A stretch of 34,107 nt of DNA, from the NCBI GenBank assembly GCA_021200475.1, contig JAJQGP010000087.1, positions 24,713 through 58,819 of the forward strand, given 5' to 3'. The notes under the pieces are model-generated. The model saw nothing but the letters and a program-made list of their open reading frames with translations, made no database searches and was not told the origin of the DNA. This stretch comes from Lachnospiraceae bacterium (GTDB taxonomy: Bacteria; Bacillota; Clostridia; Lachnospirales; Lachnospiraceae). Numbering within the stretch: the first letter of the stretch is position 1; every line of letters begins with the position of its first letter. Both the position numbers and the translations under genes were made by a program. This document shows, piece after piece, positions 30,838-34,107 of the stretch.

Positions 30838-33141
30838 TCACCCCGTCGTTCTCTCAATATCAATCACACTCTCAATCTGACGCAGACGCTCAATCAGATA
30901 TTGCAGCGTATCCTTTCCCACCACTTCGAAAGACATGGCAATCGTAGCGATTCCCTGCTTGCTGGTACGGGAATTGACCGACTGCACATCAATCTTGTTC
31001 TCTGTAAATACCTTCGTTATATCCACCAGCAGACCCGTGCGGTTGTTACAGTAAATCATGATCTCTGCCAGATACATCCCCTGATTGCCGGCAGTAGCCT
31101 CCTTTTGCCATTCCGCGTCGATCAGACGCATCCGCTCGCTTTCCGGCAGATTTACAATATTAATACAGTCTGTGCGGTGTATGGTTGCCCCTCTGCCGCG
31201 CGTAACAAAGCCGATAATCTCATCCCCCGGGATCGGACTGCAGCATTTCGCAAAGCGGACGCTAACGTCATTAATCCCCTGCACGGTAATCCCGCCCTTT
31301 GATTTGCGGATGCGCACCGGAGCAGTATCCTTCGCACTCTGTACAGCTTCTATAATCTCCGCATCCGTGATTTCCCTGCGGTGATCCTGGTCATAGCCTT
31401 CCAGCAGCTTATTGACAATCTGGCCTTCCTTCAGACCGCCATGCCCCAGCGCTGCCATCACGGAATCCCAGTCACGGAACCCATACTTAGACATCACACG
31501 GTCCATATAGGACTGCTTCATCAGGTCAGACTGCACCAGACCTTTGGATTTACAGTAAGCGGCAAGCATTTCCTTGCCTTTTACGATATTGTCTTCCTTC
31601 AATTCCTGGCGGAACCATTGATTAATCTTATTCCTCGCCTGCGAGCTCTTGACAATTTTCAGCCAGTCCCGGCTCGGACCGCGGGAATTCTGAGACGTAA
31701 TGATCTCAATCCGATCCCCGTTCTGAATCACATAATCAATCGTCACCAGCTTGCCATTGACGCGCGCACCGATCATGCGGTTTCCCACCGCGCTGTGAAT
31801 GCTGTATGCAAAATCAATCGGCGTGGAGCCGTTCGGAAGGTTCTTCACATCCCCTGCCGGCGTAAAGCAGTAAACACTCTCCGCAAACAGGTCGAAATCG
31901 CTCTTCAGAAGGCTCATAAACTCGCGATTGTCCGACATCTGCCAGTCCAGCACCTGCCGCAGCCAGCTCAGCTTTGCCTCCTCACTCCTGGTATCGCTCT
32001 TTTTGCCGTCTGCCGCTTCTTTATACTTCCAGTGCGCCGCAATACCATATTCTGCCGTACGGTGCATTTCAAAAGTGCGGATCTGAATCTCAAACGGCAT
32101 GCCGTTCGGACCGATCAGCGTCGTATGCAGGGACTGATACATATTCTGCTTCGGCATCGCGATATAGTCCTTAAATCGTCCGGGAATCGGCTTATACATT
32201 TCATGAATCACACCAAGGGCCGCATAACAGTCCTTCACCGTATCGACAATAATTCGAACTGCAAACAGGTCATAAATCTGATCCAGCGTTTTCTGCTGGT
32301 TCACCATTTTCTTATAAATACTGAAAAAATGCTTGATCCGGCCGTCAACCTGCGCCTTGATTCCTGCCTCTTCAATATGCCCGCGCACCTGCGCGACAAT
32401 GCTGTCCACATAGGCCTGCCGTTCATCCCGCTTCAGCGCGATCTTGTCTACCAGATCGTAATAAATATCCGGTTCCAGATACTTCAGAGATAAGTCGTCC
32501 AGCTCAACCTTAATCTTGGAAATACCAAGCCGATGCGCGATCGGCGCATAAATATCCATGGTTTCACGCGCTTTTTTCTTCTGCGTCTCCGGCGACCAGT
32601 ATTTCGCAGTACGCATATTGTGCAGACGGTCAGCCAGCTTGACAAGAATCACACGGATATCCCTCGCCATAGCAAGAAACATTTTTCGCAGATTCTCTGC
32701 CTGAACATCCAGTTTGTCAGCCGGATAACTGAGTTTGCCCAGCTTTGTCACACCATCGACCAGCAGTTCAACCTCCGCTCCGAATTGCTCCCGCAAATCT
32801 TCCGAGGTCATGACAGTGTCTTCCACAACATCATGTAAAAGTCCGGCCACGATCGTCTCTTTGTCCAGTTCCAGATCAGCAAGGATAATCGCCACACAAA
32901 GGGGATGAATGATATAAGGCTCACCGGATCTCCGCTTCTGGTCCTTATGCGCTTCATATGCAACGTGATACGCTTTCTCTATCATAGAGATATCGTCGGA
33001 AGGATGATATTTCCGGACGCTTGCGATCAGTTCCCGGTAAAGTTCATCCGGATCCGTAAAATCGTCCATCTTCTTCACACTGGCATCGGCTTTTTTGATT
33101 TCTTCTATCTCTTCTGATTTTACATCCAAATCCTTCGGCAT
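30838..33141 (-). CDS. relA: Bifunctional (p)ppGpp synthetase/hydrolase (RelA/SpoT, Rsh)
   Basis: Rsh makes and degrades the alarmone (p)ppGpp in response to starvation. The 767-residue chain has an intact hydrolase HD domain (HKDQKRRSGEPYIIHP about 65-80, HDVVEDT 103-109), a synthetase domain with GRFKDYIAMPK near 317-328 (RFKD type, as in bifunctional enzymes) and YQSLHTT, a TGS domain (VYCFTPAGDVKNLPNGSTP around 425), a zinc-finger/helical region with RFAKCCSPIPGDEIIGF, and a C-terminal ACT domain (~690-765). The ATG at 33141 follows AAGGCGGTGAG. It lies between apt and the MBL hydrolase, the usual Firmicutes order. Confidence 0.97.
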   Translation of the reverse strand: MPKDLDVKSEEIEEIKKADASVKKMDDFTDPDELYRELIASVRKYHPSDDISMIEKAYHVAYEAHKDQKRRSGEPYIIHPLCVAIILADLELDKETIVAGLLHDVVEDTVMTSEDLREQFGAEVELLVDGVTKLGKLSYPADKLDVQAENLRKMFLAMARDIRVILVKLADRLHNMRTAKYWSPETQKKKARETMDIYAPIAHRLGISKIKVELDDLSLKYLEPDIYYDLVDKIALKRDERQAYVDSIVAQVRGHIEEAGIKAQVDGRIKHFFSIYKKMVNQQKTLDQIYDLFAVRIIVDTVKDCYAALGVIHEMYKPIPGRFKDYIAMPKQNMYQSLHTTLIGPNGMPFEIQIRTFEMHRTAEYGIAAHWKYKEAADGKKSDTRSEEAKLSWLRQVLDWQMSDNREFMSLLKSDFDLFAESVYCFTPAGDVKNLPNGSTPIDFAYSIHSAVGNRMIGARVNGKLVTIDYVIQNGDRIEIITSQNSRGPSRDWLKIVKSSQARNKINQWFRQELKEDNIVKGKEMLAAYCKSKGLVQSDLMKQSYMDRVMSKYGFRDWDSVMAALGHGGLKEGQIVNKLLEGYDQDHRREITDAEIIEAVQSAKDTAPVRIRKSKGGITVQGINDVSVRFAKCCSPIPGDEIIGFVTRGRGATIHRTDCINIVNLPESERMRLIDAEWQKEATAGNQGMYLAEIMIYCNNRTGLLVDITKVFTENKIDVQSVNSRTSKQGIATIAMSFEVVGKDTLQYLIERLRQIESVIDIERTTG

Positions 33142-33196
33142 CTGGTCTCACCGCCTTCCGTGTCACATATTCTTTCGTCCTGTTCTCAGTACCTGT

Positions 33197-33242
33197 GTTA
33201 CAGGTCTTCCCATAACCAAATTACCCTTATCTCAGCCGCCGC
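33197..33242. repeat. Probable decayed third copy of the palindromic repeat
   Basis: GTTACAGGTC at 33197 is followed by CATAACCAAATTACCC-TTAT-TCA-CC-like sequence, matching the left arm and loop of copies A and B with gaps. The right arm is lost. It lies between the apt stop and the relA start. The match is by eye. Confidence 0.45.
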
Positions 33243-33250
33243 GGGGGATC

Positions 33251-33775
33251 CTATTTTCCTTCATAGCAGATCACGGAATCCACATCATACTTTGCAAGCT
33301 TCTCACGCCCCTTCAATCCCGCAAGCTCCATCAGGAACACAACCTTCACAACCTCGCCGCCCAGCTCTTCGATCATCTGAATCGCCGCCTCGATGGTTCC
33401 GCCTGTCGCGATCAGATCGTCAATCACTACGACCTTCTGTCCAGGCAGAATCGCATCCTTATGCATCTCAATCGTCGCGGAACCATACTCCAGATCGTAT
33501 TCCTTGGAAATCGTCTCACAGGGAAGCTTTCCCTTTTTGCGAACCGGAACAAACGGCTTATGCAGATTATATGCAACCGGCATTCCAAAAATAAATCCTC
33601 TGGACTCCGTTCCGACCACCACATCAAAATCAAGTCCGGCCAGCTTCTCCTGAATCAGATCAATGGAAAGCCGCAGCCCATCCGCGTCCTGCAGGATACT
33701 GGTAACGTCACGAAAGATAATGCCCTTCTCCGGAAAATCCGGAATACTTCTTACATAGTCTTCGATCTTTTTCAT
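33251..33775 (-). CDS. apt: Adenine phosphoribosyltransferase
   Basis: Apt salvages adenine with PRPP to give AMP. The 174-residue chain is of normal length: IPDFPEKGIIFRDVT near residue 11, GTESRGFIFGMPVA in the middle, RKKGKLPCETIS, and the PRPP motif VVVIDDLIATGGT near residue 115. The ATG at 33775 has a GGAGGAA site. It is the first gene of the apt-relA-hisS run and has its own promoter at 33928-33956. recJ, often upstream in Firmicutes, is not in the window. Confidence 0.97.
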   Translation of the reverse strand: MKKIEDYVRSIPDFPEKGIIFRDVTSILQDADGLRLSIDLIQEKLAGLDFDVVVGTESRGFIFGMPVAYNLHKPFVPVRKKGKLPCETISKEYDLEYGSATIEMHKDAILPGQKVVVIDDLIATGGTIEAAIQMIEELGGEVVKVVFLMELAGLKGREKLAKYDVDSVICYEGK

Positions 33776-33927
33776 TTTCTATTCCTCCGCTTCTTCTGTA
33801 CTTCCGTTCCGCAGAACCGCGCAAAACAGCTCTGCCTTATACGAAAAGCTTTACGTATCTTTCAGGTTTCCGGAACCTTCCGCCTGTTCCTGCCGGCTCT
33901 GAAGCTTCCAGTTCGACATTTTTTACG

Positions 33928-33956
33928 AGTATATCATTTTCCGCCATTTTTCGCAA
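33928..33956 (-). promoter_or_regulatory. Promoter of the apt-relA run
   Basis: On the minus strand TTGCGA (33951-33956), a 17-base spacer and TATACT (33928-33933; 5/6). The start near 33921 leaves a leader of about 145 bases. Confidence 0.65.
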
Positions 33957-34107
33957 CCATTTCCTTGTTATACGATTGAGTAATCAATGCTTTGATACTT
34001 TGTTTAGAGCAGCAGGCCGCAGACCGCCTGCTTCGCAGGCTATATGCCGCTATCCCCGTCTTCAGAAGTTAACGCTGAAATTTTCGGGAACAAAGTTCAC
34101 CTCTGAG
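33957..34107. other. Noncoding edge region with GC-rich hairpin and dispersed repeat
   Basis: No gene is supportable. AGAGCAGCAGGCCGCAGA (34006-34023) matches 23477-23494 with one mismatch. Just after it GCCTGC-TTC-GCAGGC forms a 6-bp hairpin (about 34026-34040). This recalls the TTCG-loop palindromes at the left edge of the window. The remaining sequence shows nothing. Confidence 0.5.

Overview
The window looks like chromosome from a low-to-mid GC, Gram-positive anaerobe of the Clostridia, most likely Lachnospiraceae-like. The reasons are AGGAGG-type ribosome binding sites, near-consensus SigA promoters (TTGACA-17-TATAAT type), the typical Firmicutes order apt-relA-MBL hydrolase-hemZ-HD-GYP-hisS, HemZ-type haem biosynthesis and FtsX/MacB-type ABC exporters. 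I saw no rRNA, tRNA, CRISPR array, transposase or phage gene. Genus-level placement is inference.

Layout. 1-1512: noncoding palindromes, then an orphan branched-chain-amino-acid-type solute-binding protein (-) behind a strong promoter and a leader hairpin. 1656-7072: a (+) operon with a structured leader, then D-amino-acid transaminase, pxpB, pxpC, a DUF1445/YcsI protein, pxpA and a DUF4392 protein. DUF1445 and DUF4392 are the two halves of the animal D-glutamate cyclase (DGLUCY), and PxpABC is the bacterial 5-oxoprolinase. Together they look like a route for D-glutamate/D-alanine carbon through 5-oxoproline to glutamate. 7089-9983: a small PF06541 membrane protein, a one-chain ThrE-type exporter and NudC (all -). 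10199-13910: a single (+) 1201-residue megaenzyme with ligase, carrier and condensation domains and an adenylation-domain stump. 14051-14740: a Uma2-family protein (-) whose leader carries two copies of a 35-bp palindromic repeat.

14874-16879: rpsB-tsf (-). 16923-23287: a four-gene (-) ABC export system with two membrane-fusion proteins, an ATPase and an FtsX-like permease. One fusion protein carries an insert of about 565 residues rich in Glu, Ser and Thr. 23629-24981: glyA (-). 25227-26613: a DUF1294 membrane domain joined to a large extracytoplasmic region (+). 26637-33956: the apt-relA-MBL-hemZ-HD-GYP-hisS cluster (-). The HD-GYP gene appears to be out of frame with its natural start because of an A8 tract.

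Repeats. A 56-62 bp hairpin family (GTTACAGGTCACAC...) occurs at 5269 and 21810, with a probable decayed copy at 33197. An 18-bp motif, AGAGCRGCAGGCCGCAGA, recurs near 23.4 kb and 34.0 kb. The strongest candidates for new biology are the D-glutamate/5-oxoproline operon with its unclassified leader, the megaenzyme with a vestigial adenylation end, the two-adaptor exporter and the homopolymer-gated HD-GYP gene.
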